A DNA stretch of 64,000 nucleotides from WHSW01 sp963851045 (GCA_963851045.1 CAWKNC010000002.1:1550001-1614000), one strand, 5' to 3'. Shown: positions 1-7,914, numbered from the stretch's first letter. Notes: generated from the sequence alone by a model not told the origin. Program-made: numbers and translations.

Positions 1-1
1 C

Positions 2-346
2 TTTCTCTCGTTCGGCCAGAGCCGGCTGGCAGACATCCAGCTGACCCATCGCCTCTTCATGTACCTGGCGTCCCTCTCGGTCTTGGCGTTCGCCGCGCTT
101 GCACTTCGGCGCCACGCCACGAGCCGCGCCTTCTGGATCGCGCCGCTCATTTTGGTGGCCCAGATTGCGCTGGGCGTGATCAACGTCTATGCCGGTAAAC
201 ACGCGGGACTCATCGTCGGTCACCTCATCCTGGGTACAACTCTGTGGATGACCATCGTCTACGCGACCGCGACGCTGATGCCTGCGTCCTCCCCCGCCCC
301 CGAACGCGTCACCGGCCGGCAGGCAACCGGCGCCGCGCCCGCATAG
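2..346 (+). CDS. ctaA: Heme A synthase CtaA, C-terminal fragment (cut by window edge)
   Basis: The reading frame is already open at base 2, so the gene begins outside the window. About 114 residues remain, with three hydrophobic segments. His residues sit in the contexts THRLFMY and HAGLIVGHLILG, which fit the heme-ligating histidines of the second half of COX15/CtaA. The family is a membrane protein that oxidises the C8 methyl of heme O to give heme A for aa3-type oxidases. The heme O synthase gene follows 2 bp downstream, which supports the call. The Pro/Ala-rich tail after the last membrane segment is poorly conserved. Confidence 0.85.
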   Translation, partial: FLSFGQSRLADIQLTHRLFMYLASLSVLAFAALALRRHATSRAFWIAPLILVAQIALGVINVYAGKHAGLIVGHLILGTTLWMTIVYATATLMPASSPAPERVTGRQATGAAPA

Positions 347-348
347 CG

Positions 349-1260
349 ATGGAGAGCGCAACCACGACAGCCGGAGGCGTCAGTCTCGCCCAGAGCTCGA
401 CGCTTGCGATCGTCCGCGACTACATCACGCTGACCAAGCCGCGGATCATCTCGCTGCTGCTGCTGACGACCGTGGCGACGATGATCGTCGCCAAGGGCGC
501 CTTCCCATCCATTTCCACGCTGCTATGGACGATGCTCGGCGGCTATCTGGCTGCCGGTGGCGCCGGCGCGATCAACCACTATCTCGATCGCGAACGTGAC
601 GCCCGCATGGCGCGCACGCAGTCGCGACCGATCGCTGCGGGACGAATCGAGCCACTGCACGGGCTCGTCTTCGGTATCACCCTCGGCGCCCTGGCGACGC
701 TGCAACTGGCGGTCACCGTCAACGTCCTCTCCGCGCTGCTCGCGCTGGCCGGGCTGCTCGGCTACGTGGTCGTTTACACGATCTGGCTGAAGCCGCTGAC
801 GCCCCAGAACATCGTCATCGGCGGCGCCGCGGGAGCCGTGCCGCCGCTGGTCGGTTGGGCAGCAGCAACGGGCGCACTCCAGATCGAGGCGCTCTATCCG
901 TTCGGGATCGTCTTTTTGTGGACGCCGCCGCACTTCTGGGCCCTTTCGCTTTTGATCAAGGACGACTACGCGCGCACGGGCGTACCGATGCTGCCGGTGA
1001 TCAAGGGCGAGGCGGCGACCCGGCGCCACATCCTCGTCTACAGCCTGATCCTCGTTGCGTTCACCCTTCTGCCGGTGCTCACGGGCTTCTTGGGCGCGCT
1101 GTATGCCGTTGCCGCGACCGTTCTCGGCGTCGGCTTCGTCGTCCTCGCCGTGCACCTGTTGCGGGCCCCGTCGCGCGCCCTGGCCCTGCGTCTTTACCTC
1201 TCGTCGCTCGTCTATCTGGCCGTGCTGTTCTGCGCGATGGCCGCAGACCGGGTCATCTGA
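349..1260 (+). CDS. ctaB: Protoheme IX farnesyltransferase (heme O synthase)
   Basis: A UbiA-family prenyltransferase of 303 residues that adds a farnesyl group to heme B to make heme O. The aspartate-rich prenyl-diphosphate motif NHYLDRERD lies at residues 76-84. A TKPRI motif near residue 29 and about eight or nine hydrophobic segments fit the family. I chose ATG 349 because an upstream in-frame GTG/ATG at 244 would overlap ctaA and add an arginine-rich, non-family leader. It lies between ctaA and small oxidase genes, so it is probably part of one heme A and oxidase assembly operon. Confidence 0.95.
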   Translation: MESATTTAGGVSLAQSSTLAIVRDYITLTKPRIISLLLLTTVATMIVAKGAFPSISTLLWTMLGGYLAAGGAGAINHYLDRERDARMARTQSRPIAAGRIEPLHGLVFGITLGALATLQLAVTVNVLSALLALAGLLGYVVVYTIWLKPLTPQNIVIGGAAGAVPPLVGWAAATGALQIEALYPFGIVFLWTPPHFWALSLLIKDDYARTGVPMLPVIKGEAATRRHILVYSLILVAFTLLPVLTGFLGALYAVAATVLGVGFVVLAVHLLRAPSRALALRLYLSSLVYLAVLFCAMAADRVI

Positions 1261-1273
1261 CAGAATCGCCGCC

Positions 1274-1384
1274 GTGGACAGAACCCGAGCCAACAGCACC
1301 ATTACGACCGCGCTATTAGTCGCCTCCTTGGCGGTGGCGCTGTTCGCGCTGACCTTCTTCGTCGCGATCGTCTACATCGGCTAG
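1274..1384 (+). CDS. Small single-pass membrane protein of the oxidase cluster
   Basis: A 36-residue protein starting at GTG 1274, with a short polar N-terminus (DRTRANSTITT) and one hydrophobic helix (ALLVASLAVALFALTFFV) ending in AIVYIG. Its stop TAG is followed directly by the ATG of the next oxidase gene, so the two are probably translated together. Size and topology resemble small accessory subunits of heme-copper oxidases, but I cannot assign it to a named family. It is too short for most gene callers. Confidence 0.5.
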   Translation: MDRTRANSTITTALLVASLAVALFALTFFVAIVYIG

Positions 1385-1657
1385 ATGTCGGATCCGCGAC
1401 ATAACGGCGAGCGCACCGAGCTCGTCTACATCCCGGAGCCCTCGTGGCATCCAGTCCTGATCGCGTTCGGACTCGCCGGTGTGTTCGTCTCGTTCTTCAC
1501 GTGGTGGCCGTACGGCGTTTTCGGCGCGGTGCTCATCCTCGCCGGCCTGCGCTCCTGGTTCAAGGAGGCAAGCAGCGACTACTCGAAGCTGCCACGCCGC
1601 CAGCGCGTGGCGACCTCCGTCATTCCCGCAGTTCCGCTCGAGCGCGAGCGGGACTGA
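1385..1657 (+). CDS. Cytochrome c oxidase subunit IV-like protein
   Basis: A 90-residue protein with the segment VYIPEPSWHPVLIAFGLAG followed by two hydrophobic stretches, then a charged C-terminus. The YIPEPSWHP motif and the short two-helix layout are typical of the small subunit IV proteins encoded with actinobacterial oxidases. It starts on the base after the stop codon of the 36-residue membrane protein. Its likely role is structural within the terminal oxidase. The neighbouring heme A genes support the assignment. Confidence 0.7.
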   Translation: MSDPRHNGERTELVYIPEPSWHPVLIAFGLAGVFVSFFTWWPYGVFGAVLILAGLRSWFKEASSDYSKLPRRQRVATSVIPAVPLERERD

Positions 1658-1659
1658 GC

Positions 1660-1685
1660 CCTGAGCGCCCTCTCAGCGCCTCAGG
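1660..1685. terminator. Convergent hairpin, possible bidirectional terminator
   Basis: CCTGAGCGC at 1660-1668 pairs with GCGCCTCAGG at 1676-1685 with one bulged C and a 7-base loop. It sits between the 3' ends of the subunit IV gene and the CBS gene and overlaps the CBS stop codon. There is no U-tract, so termination is only inferred. Confidence 0.35.
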
Positions 1686-2103
1686 CAGCGCTCTGCTCGG
1701 CTTCTGGCGAGATCGTGGATGAGGTTGCCCCGTCGGCGGTCCAGACACGCACGATGTCGCGCATGGAGAGCACCCCGATGAGCTCGCCCTTGTCAACGAC
1801 GACGAGGTGTCGGACATGACGCCTCGACATCTCGACGGCGGCGCGCTCGAGGCTCCAGTGCGGAGCCGCGGAGATCACGGTGTCGCTCATGTGATCGGCG
1901 ACGACCTCCGTGTCGGGATCCTCACCGCGCCCGACGGAGTTCATGACGTCGCGCTCGGACACGACACGAGGCCCCTGAGCCTCCTCGTCGACAACGACGG
2001 CGGCCCCGACACCCTTCTCGGTCATCCGCGTCGACACCTCCCGCAGCGTGTGAGCCGGCCCCACGGTGAGGACCACCGTCGACATACCTTCACGAACTTC
2101 CAT
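1681..2103 (-). CDS. Tandem CBS-domain protein
   Basis: A 140-residue stand-alone CBS pair. The first domain covers about residues 10-65 and ends in VVSERDVMN. The second covers about 72-125 and ends in IGVLSMRDIVRVW, and both show the usual hydrophobic-G-x-x-(S/T)-x-R-D pattern. Proteins of this size bind adenine nucleotides and act as sensors, but no partner enzyme is adjacent. The gene is convergent with the oxidase accessory genes and divergent from the cytochrome c gene. The C-terminal 15 residues are low complexity. Confidence 0.85.
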   Translation of the reverse strand: MEVREGMSTVVLTVGPAHTLREVSTRMTEKGVGAAVVVDEEAQGPRVVSERDVMNSVGRGEDPDTEVVADHMSDTVISAAPHWSLERAAVEMSRRHVRHLVVVDKGELIGVLSMRDIVRVWTADGATSSTISPEAEQSAA

Positions 2104-2214
2104 CTCGACTATTCGCTCCCTGGGTCGTACCTGCAGTTAGTGCGTATCCGCTCGAACCCTATCGGACCGGCCGAGACGGGTTCGAGGCCGCGTCTATTCG
2201 TGTTCCCGGACAGA

Positions 2215-2220
2215 TAGGAT
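2215..2220 (+). promoter_or_regulatory. -10 element TAGGAT for the diheme cytochrome c gene
   Basis: TAGGAT lies 7 bp before GTG 2228, the spacing expected of a leaderless start. No Shine-Dalgarno sequence is visible. Confidence 0.5.
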
Positions 2221-2227
2221 TCCGTCG

Positions 2228-2944
2228 GTGGGTCGAGTCTTCCACGAAACTCGCATGCGAAACGCTGCGCGCCTCGGCGCGGTCGCGGTCGCGCTTATCG
2301 GCGGCGCCGCCTTCGCCGGCTGCGACACCTCCGAGGACGCCGACGTGGTGCGCGGGCGCGCCCTGTTCATCGCCAAGTGCGGTACCTGCCATGCGCTGAC
2401 CGAGGCGCGCACGAGCGCGAACGTGGGGCCGGACCTCGACGCCTCCTTCGCCCAGGCTCGCGCTGACGGCATGGACAGCGACACCGTCGAGGGCGTCGTC
2501 CAAACCCAGATCGCCGCGCCGCGCGAGATCGCGGAGGGTGCCTCGAACTACGACCGCGTCTATATGCCCGCGAACCTCGTCGAGGGGCAGGATGCCGAGG
2601 ACGTCGCGACCTACGTCGCCAACGTGGCCGGCGTTCCAGGCATCAAGCCGCCGGAGCTCGGCGACGCGGAGAACATCTTCACCCAGCAGTGCGCCCAATG
2701 CCACGGCCTTGAGCCGGGCACCGGCTCGGGAGTCGGACCGAATCTCGGCGACTCGCTCAAGGGCCAGGACGCCAAATACATCCTCAAGCAGATCGTCGAC
2801 CCGAACTCGGACATCTATCCGGGCTTCCCGGAGGGCGTGATGCCGCAGGACTTCGGCACCCAGATCCCCACGGACAAGCTCAACGAGCTCGTTCAGTACC
2901 TGCTGGACAACGCCAGCGGCGCCGGCGCTAGCGCCGGCGGCTGA
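2228..2944 (+). CDS. Diheme cytochrome c lipoprotein
   Basis: A 238-residue protein with a lipoprotein signal ending in AAFAGC near residue 32. Two cytochrome c domains follow, with CXXCH motifs CGTCH and CAQCH and distal Met candidates in YMPANL and GVMPQDF. It is predicted to be anchored on the outer face of the membrane, where it could pass electrons to the neighbouring oxidase, whose subunit II has no fused cytochrome domain. GTG 2228 is chosen because of the TAGGAT element before it. ATG 2255 is the alternative and would give a more compact signal peptide. The 3' end overlaps a convergent gene by 17 bp. Confidence 0.88.
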   Translation: MGRVFHETRMRNAARLGAVAVALIGGAAFAGCDTSEDADVVRGRALFIAKCGTCHALTEARTSANVGPDLDASFAQARADGMDSDTVEGVVQTQIAAPREIAEGASNYDRVYMPANLVEGQDAEDVATYVANVAGVPGIKPPELGDAENIFTQQCAQCHGLEPGTGSGVGPNLGDSLKGQDAKYILKQIVDPNSDIYPGFPEGVMPQDFGTQIPTDKLNELVQYLLDNASGAGASAGG

Positions 2945-3149
2945 GCCAGACGCCCACTCCGAGCCCGAGCTCGAAGAGCAGAACGATCACGCCCGCGAGC
3001 GGGCTGATGATCAACCCAGCGGCGATGACCGGGGCGGCGGCGAGGGCCACCGCCACGAAGACCTTGAACATCGCCTGCTCGGAGCGAAACGGGGCCTCGA
3101 GGCGTTCCAGCGTTTCCGCTTCGCCCTGAGGCTGCTCGGCGTCTGACAT
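2928..3149 (-). CDS. Small two-helix membrane protein, function unknown
   Basis: A 73-residue protein with an acidic, Glu/Gln-rich N-terminus (residues 1-28) and two hydrophobic helices separated by a short turn (IISPLAG), ending in SRRR. ATG 3149 is preceded at 6 bp by TACGTT. The frame stays open upstream but has no family-like content. It is convergent with the cytochrome c gene and lies within the respiratory region, so it could be an accessory membrane protein, but nothing identifies it further. Confidence 0.6.
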   Translation of the reverse strand: MSDAEQPQGEAETLERLEAPFRSEQAMFKVFVAVALAAAPVIAAGLIISPLAGVIVLLFELGLGVGVWLSRRR

Positions 3150-3155
3150 GCGTCC

Positions 3156-3161
3156 AACGTA
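3156..3161 (-). promoter_or_regulatory. -10 element TACGTT for the 73-residue membrane protein
   Basis: TACGTT on the minus strand ends 6 bp before ATG 3149. Confidence 0.4.
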
Positions 3162-3188
3162 GCGATTCGCCTCAGGGCCGGCGCAGTA

Positions 3189-3513
3189 GGGTGGCGCGCG
3201 CCCGCCACGGGCGCCGACCAGATCGTTTCCCAGATTTACGCCCCACGCGACGGCACGACCCCGAAGATCGAGCCGCGCAGCATCACCCTCGCTTGCGCCG
3301 ATTCCGGCGCGGTGCTCAAGCACCTGCGCTGGAAGAACTGGTTCGAGCCGACCGTCAAGGGCGGCGTCGACCGCTACACCGCCAAGGCTGCGCTACCTCG
3401 GCGACACCCCACCCAACGCCAACCGTCTGCGCCAGTTCAAGCTGGCAGAGGCCGCTGATGCGGTGCCCTCTGCCTGCGGCGATTTCGCCCTTGACGCCGC
3501 TTCTCGTCCGTAG
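3189..3513 (+). pseudogene. Decayed remnant of a secreted-protein gene
   Basis: Two protein-like stretches lie in different frames. The frame through 3231-3386 reads QIYAPRDGTTPKIEPRSI and then LACADSGAVLKHLRWKNW. This resembles small secreted actinobacterial proteins with a PRxIxLACAD...LKxLxW pattern. The frame shifts near 3387, and 3388-3513 continues as LRYLGDTPPNANRLRQFKL to a stop at 3511. There is no start codon or signal peptide at the 5' end. I read this as a truncated, frameshifted relic, possibly two fused fragments. The rest of the gap up to 3631 holds only an inverted repeat. Confidence 0.5.
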
Positions 3514-3533
3514 TGCGCTCTTCGCCCAAGAGC

Positions 3534-3581
3534 CCGAACGTCGGTGAGGGCCGCCTATAGAACTAACTCTGCGACGTTCGG
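3534..3581. repeat. Inverted repeat CCGAACGTCG / CGACGTTCGG
   Basis: Perfect 10-bp arms at 3534-3543 and 3572-3581 flank a 28-base loop, just before the 3' end of ctaE. The GAACGTC core recurs in the larger hairpin at 55.7 kb. Confidence 0.5.
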
Positions 3582-3631
3582 CGCAGGCTGGGCCGGCCGC
3601 GGCGACACTACCTGGCTTGCTAGAGCCGTTT

Positions 3632-4255
3632 CTAGAGGATGTAGACGGCGGTAAAGACGATGATCCACATGACGTCGACGAAGTGCCAGTAGATCCCTGG
3701 GATCTCGACGCCGAGGTGGTCCTTCGCCTCGGGGCCGAAATGACCTCGCCACGAGCGGATGTTGGCGAAGGTCAAGAGAACGAGGCCAACGAAGACGTGT
3801 GCGCCGTGGAGACCAGTTAGGCCGTAGAAGATCGAGCCGAAGGCTCCATCGCGGGCGCTGAAGCCGATGTGGACGTACTCGTTGATCTGGATGAAGAGGA
3901 AGGTCGCACCGAGCAGCCACGTGAGCGCCAGGCCCATCTGCAGCCCGCGGCGATTGCCGCGCCGGATCGACTCGAGCGCCCAGTGGATCGTGAAGCTCGA
4001 CGAGACCAGGATCGCCGTGTTGCAGCCGGCGATCGCGACGGGTAGCTCGAAGCCCTCCGGGGGCCACGGGCCGTCGTTGGAGACGACACGCAGGAAGAAG
4101 TACGAGGCAAAGAACGCCCCGAACAGCATGATCTCGGAGACGATGAAGATCGCGATACCAAGGACCTGGCGGTCGATGCGCGAGCTCTCGTTTGCCTCCG
4201 GCGGCCCGTGATGGTCGTGCGCGTCGTGGCCCACTGCGATCGAGGCAGATTCCAT
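3632..4255 (-). CDS. ctaE: Cytochrome c oxidase subunit III
   Basis: A 207-residue integral membrane protein of the COX III family. It has a His-rich polar N-terminus (residues 1-32), then about five hydrophobic segments. The first contains FIVSEIMLFGAFFASYFFL and later ones contain GLHGAHVFVGL and IYWHFVDVMWIIVF, all typical of bacterial subunit III. Its ATG overlaps the stop of the upstream gene (ATGA), indicating translational coupling. It is the last gene of the ctaC-ctaD-X-ctaE operon. Confidence 0.95.
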   Translation of the reverse strand: MESASIAVGHDAHDHHGPPEANESSRIDRQVLGIAIFIVSEIMLFGAFFASYFFLRVVSNDGPWPPEGFELPVAIAGCNTAILVSSSFTIHWALESIRRGNRRGLQMGLALTWLLGATFLFIQINEYVHIGFSARDGAFGSIFYGLTGLHGAHVFVGLVLLTFANIRSWRGHFGPEAKDHLGVEIPGIYWHFVDVMWIIVFTAVYIL

Positions 4256-5145
4256 CAGGCAGCCACCTCCGCAGCGGTCGTCTCGAAGTGCTCGACGGGC
4301 TTGTCGGTCAACGCCCTGACCTCGTCCAGCAGTCCAGCCTCAAGCCACACCGACTTTTGCCCGGCGAGAGTCGAGATCAGAATGTCGTCGATCCGATAGT
4401 GCTCGACGGCGTTGCGGATCGCCGTGAGCGGATCGGGGCTCATCGGCTGCCCGGTCGCGTCAATCTCGTTCCGATAGAGCTCGGCAAGCGTCTGGGCAAG
4501 GCGGTCGCAGACCTCCTGGCGGCTGAGATCGCCCGAGCGCGGGCAGATCACCGTGTAACGGTGAGCACGGTCGCCGGCGCGAGCCTTCAGGTGTGCGAGC
4601 AGCTCGGGGCTGTTGACGGTCTGCGTCGCAACCAGCAGCGTATGCGTGACGTCCCAGCGAACGGCGTCATCGTCGACGCGGACGGGGATGTGCGTCACGG
4701 GGACCTCGAACTGGTCCTTCGCCCACTCGATCAGGTCCTTGCGCATCAATCCGAAGCGCGATTCGTAGAGCGCGGACAGCAGAACCTCCGAGGGCTGAAA
4801 GGCACGTATTCCGTCGTCGAGAGCCAACGATGGATCGGGGTCCAACACCGCACCGGAGGATTCGATGCCGAACTCGTCGAGGACCTCCTGAGTGACCTCG
4901 ACGCGACTCCATGCCGCGTCGCGTACCTCATCGCGGTCGACGATCTGGCCAACCTGCGGCTGGTTCTGCGGCGCGACGACCGCGACGCCGGTTGCGCCTG
5001 CGTCAACGCGCTCGCGGACCGCCTGCAACAGCCTGCGGCCACCAGCCACCTCGTTGACGAAGGCGAGCACGGTGCCGCCCTCGCTCCAGTCGACCGGGCT
5101 CGACATGTCCGACGTGGGGTAGCTGGCGTCTTCGGCCGAGGTCAC
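4255..5145 (-). CDS. Duplicated universal-stress-like protein embedded in the oxidase operon
   Basis: A 296-residue soluble protein with no signal peptide or membrane helix. It contains two alpha/beta repeats. The first ends with FQPSEVLLSALYESRFGLM and then VPVTHI. The second ends with YRIDDILISTLAGQKSVWL and then KPVEHF, so the halves align over about 45 residues. The first repeat begins TVLAFVNEVAGGRRLLQAV and the second HTLLVATQTVNSPELLAHL. This resembles USP/HUP-type folds, but the ATP-binding G-2x-G-9x-G-S motif is not evident. It overlaps ctaD (GTGA) and ctaE (ATGA), so its dose is tied to the oxidase. Function unknown. Confidence 0.75.
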   Translation of the reverse strand: MTSAEDASYPTSDMSSPVDWSEGGTVLAFVNEVAGGRRLLQAVRERVDAGATGVAVVAPQNQPQVGQIVDRDEVRDAAWSRVEVTQEVLDEFGIESSGAVLDPDPSLALDDGIRAFQPSEVLLSALYESRFGLMRKDLIEWAKDQFEVPVTHIPVRVDDDAVRWDVTHTLLVATQTVNSPELLAHLKARAGDRAHRYTVICPRSGDLSRQEVCDRLAQTLAELYRNEIDATGQPMSPDPLTAIRNAVEHYRIDDILISTLAGQKSVWLEAGLLDEVRALTDKPVEHFETTAAEVAA

Positions 5146-7079
5146 GGACTACTCCCTCCGGAGGTGCTCTCACCAGCTGCTGCGCCGACAACCGCAGGCT
5201 CGGGCTGGCGCACCTCAGCCTCGTCGCCCCCCATGATCGCGTGGCGGGCGCCGGGAACACCGAACTCATACGGGCCGCCGACGACACGCGGGATCTCGTC
5301 GAAGTTGAAGACCGGAGGCGGTGACGACACCTGCCACTCGATTGTCTTCGCCCTCCACGGGTTGGCGGTCGCGCGCGGGCCGTAGCGCCAGGAAACGAAC
5401 ATGTTGTACATGAAGACCAGCTGGGCGAGACCGAGCAAGAATGAGGAGATCGTGATGACCAGGTTCCACGTTCCGAACTGCGCCGCGTAGTCGGCCACCC
5501 GGCGCGGCATGCCCTCCATCCCGATCCAGTGCATCGGGATGAACGTGCCCAGCATCCCGAGCAACGTCAGATAGAAGTGCACGCGCCCAAGCCGCTCGTC
5601 GTACATGCGCCCCGTCATCTTCGGGAACCAGTGGTAGATCCCGGCGAAGATCGTGAAGACGGAGCCGCCGAACAGCACGAAGTGGATGTGGGCGACGATG
5701 AAGTAGGTGTCCGAGACGTGGATGTCGATCGGCACCATGCCGAGCATCACCCCGGATATCCCACCCACCACGAAGGTGACAATGAATCCCAGCGAGAACA
5801 GCATCGCCGTGGATTTCAAGTGGATCACCCCGTCAAAGAGCGTCGCTAACCACGAGAAGATCTTGATCCCTGTCGGCACCGCGATCAGCAGGGTCGTGAT
5901 CATCATCGGCACCCGCAGCCAGCTGAACATGCCGCTGACGAACATGTGGTGCGCCCACACGGTGTAGGACAGGACGATGATCCCGATCAGCGCCAGCGCC
6001 ATCAGGCGGTAACCGAAGATCGGTTTGCGGGCGTGGGTCGAGATGACCTCGGAGATGATCCCGAAGCCGGGCAGGATCATGATGTAGACGGCAGGGTGTG
6101 AGTAGAACCAGAAGATGTGCTGGTAGCTGAGGACGTCGCCGCCAAAGCTCTCCTGGAAGAAGTTGGTGTGCAGAACGCGGTCGAACAGGACCATGAACTG
6201 CACGCCCGCGATGAACGGTGTCGCGGCGACGACCAGCAGCGAGGTCGAGAGGTTCGCCCAGACGAGCAGCGGCATCCGCCAGAACGTCATTCCCGGCGCC
6301 CGCATCGTGATGATCGTGACCAGGAAGTTCAGCGCGGTCGCGATCGACGACGCACCGGCGAACTGCACGCCGAGGTTGAAGAACGACTGCCCGAGGGGCG
6401 CCCCTGTGGACAGTGGTGCGTAGCCCGTCCAGCCGGCGTCGAAGGCCCCGCCGGGGACGACGAAGCTGGCGAGGAACAGCAGCCCGGCGATCGGCAGCAT
6501 CCAAAACGACAGCGCGTTCAGGCGCGGGAACGCCATGTCGGGCGCGCCGATCATCAGCGGCAGGACGTAGTTCGCGATACCGGCGAAGACCGGGATCACG
6601 AAGACGAAGATCATCAGCGCGGCGTGCGTCGAGAAGAGGCCGTTGTAGAGCCCTGGGTCGACGATCTGCGTTCCGGGCTGTGCAAGCTCGGCCCGGATCA
6701 GCATCGCGATCAGACCACCGGCCAAGAAGAAGAAGAACGTCGTGACGATGTACTGGATCCCGATGACCTTGTGGTCGGTGTTGAACTTGAAGTAGTCCTT
6801 CCACGAGGTCGCGCCGTGCTGGGAGTGATCCTCCGGGACCGTCGGCGCGCCACCCGCCCAGCGGAACCAGTAGTCGAAGGCGCCAAGCCCCACGAGGAAG
6901 CCGAGCGGACCCGTGATCGCAGGCACGATCAGGTGCGGGTAGCCGGTCTGCTCCGTCTGGTAGATCTCGAGGCCCGAGATCGCCCGCAGGGCAACGACGA
7001 GCCCGAAGCCGAATCCGCATCCGAGAAGGAAGCCGATTCCGCCCCGCGCCAGTCCTGGTTTCTTGAGTGCCGCTGCCAC
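5142..7079 (-). CDS. ctaD: Cytochrome c oxidase subunit I, YS-type
   Basis: The 645-residue catalytic subunit. The first 100 residues form an extra N-terminal region with two hydrophobic helices before the family start TDHKVIG at 101. Visible signatures are STHAALMIFVFVIP (heme a ligand region), FYSHPAVYIMILPGFG (CuB His and Tyr), WAHHMFVSG (CuB His pair) and VAHIHFVLFGG (heme ligands). The SHPAVY context with YS in place of the usual Glu marks a type A2 oxidase. GTG 7079 has AGGAGG at 7090-7095, 10 bp upstream. The stop overlaps the next gene. Confidence 0.96.
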   Translation of the reverse strand: MAAALKKPGLARGGIGFLLGCGFGFGLVVALRAISGLEIYQTEQTGYPHLIVPAITGPLGFLVGLGAFDYWFRWAGGAPTVPEDHSQHGATSWKDYFKFNTDHKVIGIQYIVTTFFFFLAGGLIAMLIRAELAQPGTQIVDPGLYNGLFSTHAALMIFVFVIPVFAGIANYVLPLMIGAPDMAFPRLNALSFWMLPIAGLLFLASFVVPGGAFDAGWTGYAPLSTGAPLGQSFFNLGVQFAGASSIATALNFLVTIITMRAPGMTFWRMPLLVWANLSTSLLVVAATPFIAGVQFMVLFDRVLHTNFFQESFGGDVLSYQHIFWFYSHPAVYIMILPGFGIISEVISTHARKPIFGYRLMALALIGIIVLSYTVWAHHMFVSGMFSWLRVPMMITTLLIAVPTGIKIFSWLATLFDGVIHLKSTAMLFSLGFIVTFVVGGISGVMLGMVPIDIHVSDTYFIVAHIHFVLFGGSVFTIFAGIYHWFPKMTGRMYDERLGRVHFYLTLLGMLGTFIPMHWIGMEGMPRRVADYAAQFGTWNLVITISSFLLGLAQLVFMYNMFVSWRYGPRATANPWRAKTIEWQVSSPPPVFNFDEIPRVVGGPYEFGVPGARHAIMGGDEAEVRQPEPAVVGAAAGESTSGGSSP

Positions 7080-7089
7080 GCCTGTCCTA

Positions 7090-7095
7090 CCTCCT
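7090..7095 (-). promoter_or_regulatory. Shine-Dalgarno AGGAGG of ctaD
   Basis: A full AGGAGG on the minus strand, 10 bp before GTG 7079. It supports this start and shows that ctaD is translated from a leadered, polycistronic message. Confidence 0.7.
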
Positions 7096-7100
7096 AAAGC

Positions 7101-7907
7101 CTATGCCCCGTCCGAGGCGGACGAACCCGTGCCGCCGGCCCCCGCCGGAGCCTGCGCCTGCGCCTGTTCGGCTAGCCACTGATCGAAATCCTCCTGAGAC
7201 TCGACGACGACGGTCGCGCGCATCGTCGCGTGCCCGGTACCGCAGAGCTCGGTGCAGACAAGGCTGAACGTCCCCTCCTCATTCGGGGTGACGACGAACT
7301 GGTTGTCGATCCCCTCCTCCTCCGGGTCGCCGGCTGGAACCGCGTCGCGCTTGATCCCCCACTCCGGCACCCAGAACGAGTGCAGGACGTCGAGGGCGTT
7401 CATCGTCACCTCGAGCTGGCGATCAACCGGGACGTGCAGCTCGTCCGTGGCGACGGGAGTCGCGCTCTCGCCGCTGCCGACCATCGCCTCCGGGTACTCG
7501 AAGCTCCACTTGAACTGCTGGCCGGTCACGCTGATTGGCATGCGGTCGGAGGCCTTGGCCTCGATGTCGTCGAGCACGACCCAGCTGTAGCCCGCGCCGA
7601 AGAGGACGATGATCGTCGGGATCACGGTCCAGGCAATCTCAAGCTTGGTGTTGCCGTGGATCGGCTTGCCGTCGGATTCGTCGCCTGGCCTGGCGCGGAA
7701 CTTCCAAAGCGCGTACGCGAACATCACCATGACGATCGCGAAGACGAAGCACGACAGCACGACCATCACGTCGAAGAGCGTGTCGATCGGGCCGCGCTCG
7801 ACCGATGCTGCGTCGCCGAACCAGTCGAACTGCAGCAGCAGAACGGAAGTGATTGCGCCGAGCACAAGCATCGCCGCGACCAATCTCACGTAGGTCACCC
7901 GGGTCAC
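7101..7907 (-). CDS. ctaC: Cytochrome c oxidase subunit II
   Basis: A 268-residue protein with an N-terminal hydrophobic helix, a second helix (residues about 45-75) and an extracytoplasmic cupredoxin domain. CuA ligands are visible: His in VLHSFWVPEW, then CTELCGTGHATM with both Cys, His and Met. There is no fused cytochrome c domain after CuA, so the electron donor must be separate. GTG 7907 is chosen because TAGAAT lies exactly 7 bp upstream. The open frame continues to 8033 but would overlap the glycosyltransferase gene. It is the first gene of the core oxidase operon. Confidence 0.95.
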   Translation of the reverse strand: MTRVTYVRLVAAMLVLGAITSVLLLQFDWFGDAASVERGPIDTLFDVMVVLSCFVFAIVMVMFAYALWKFRARPGDESDGKPIHGNTKLEIAWTVIPTIIVLFGAGYSWVVLDDIEAKASDRMPISVTGQQFKWSFEYPEAMVGSGESATPVATDELHVPVDRQLEVTMNALDVLHSFWVPEWGIKRDAVPAGDPEEEGIDNQFVVTPNEEGTFSLVCTELCGTGHATMRATVVVESQEDFDQWLAEQAQAQAPAGAGGTGSSASDGA

Positions 7908-7914
7908 CGCGGCG

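Noticed and set aside
2104..2214. tRNA-like GGTTCGA element in the cytochrome c upstream region
   Set aside because: No acceptor stem or anticodon arm can be built around it.
4192..5385. 397-residue open frame opposite the stress-like gene and ctaD
   Set aside because: No domain or signal; the minus-strand genes have clear family motifs and coupled starts.
6117..7097. 326-residue open frame opposite ctaD
   Set aside because: Charged, low-complexity product antisense to a certain gene; it is a high-GC shadow.
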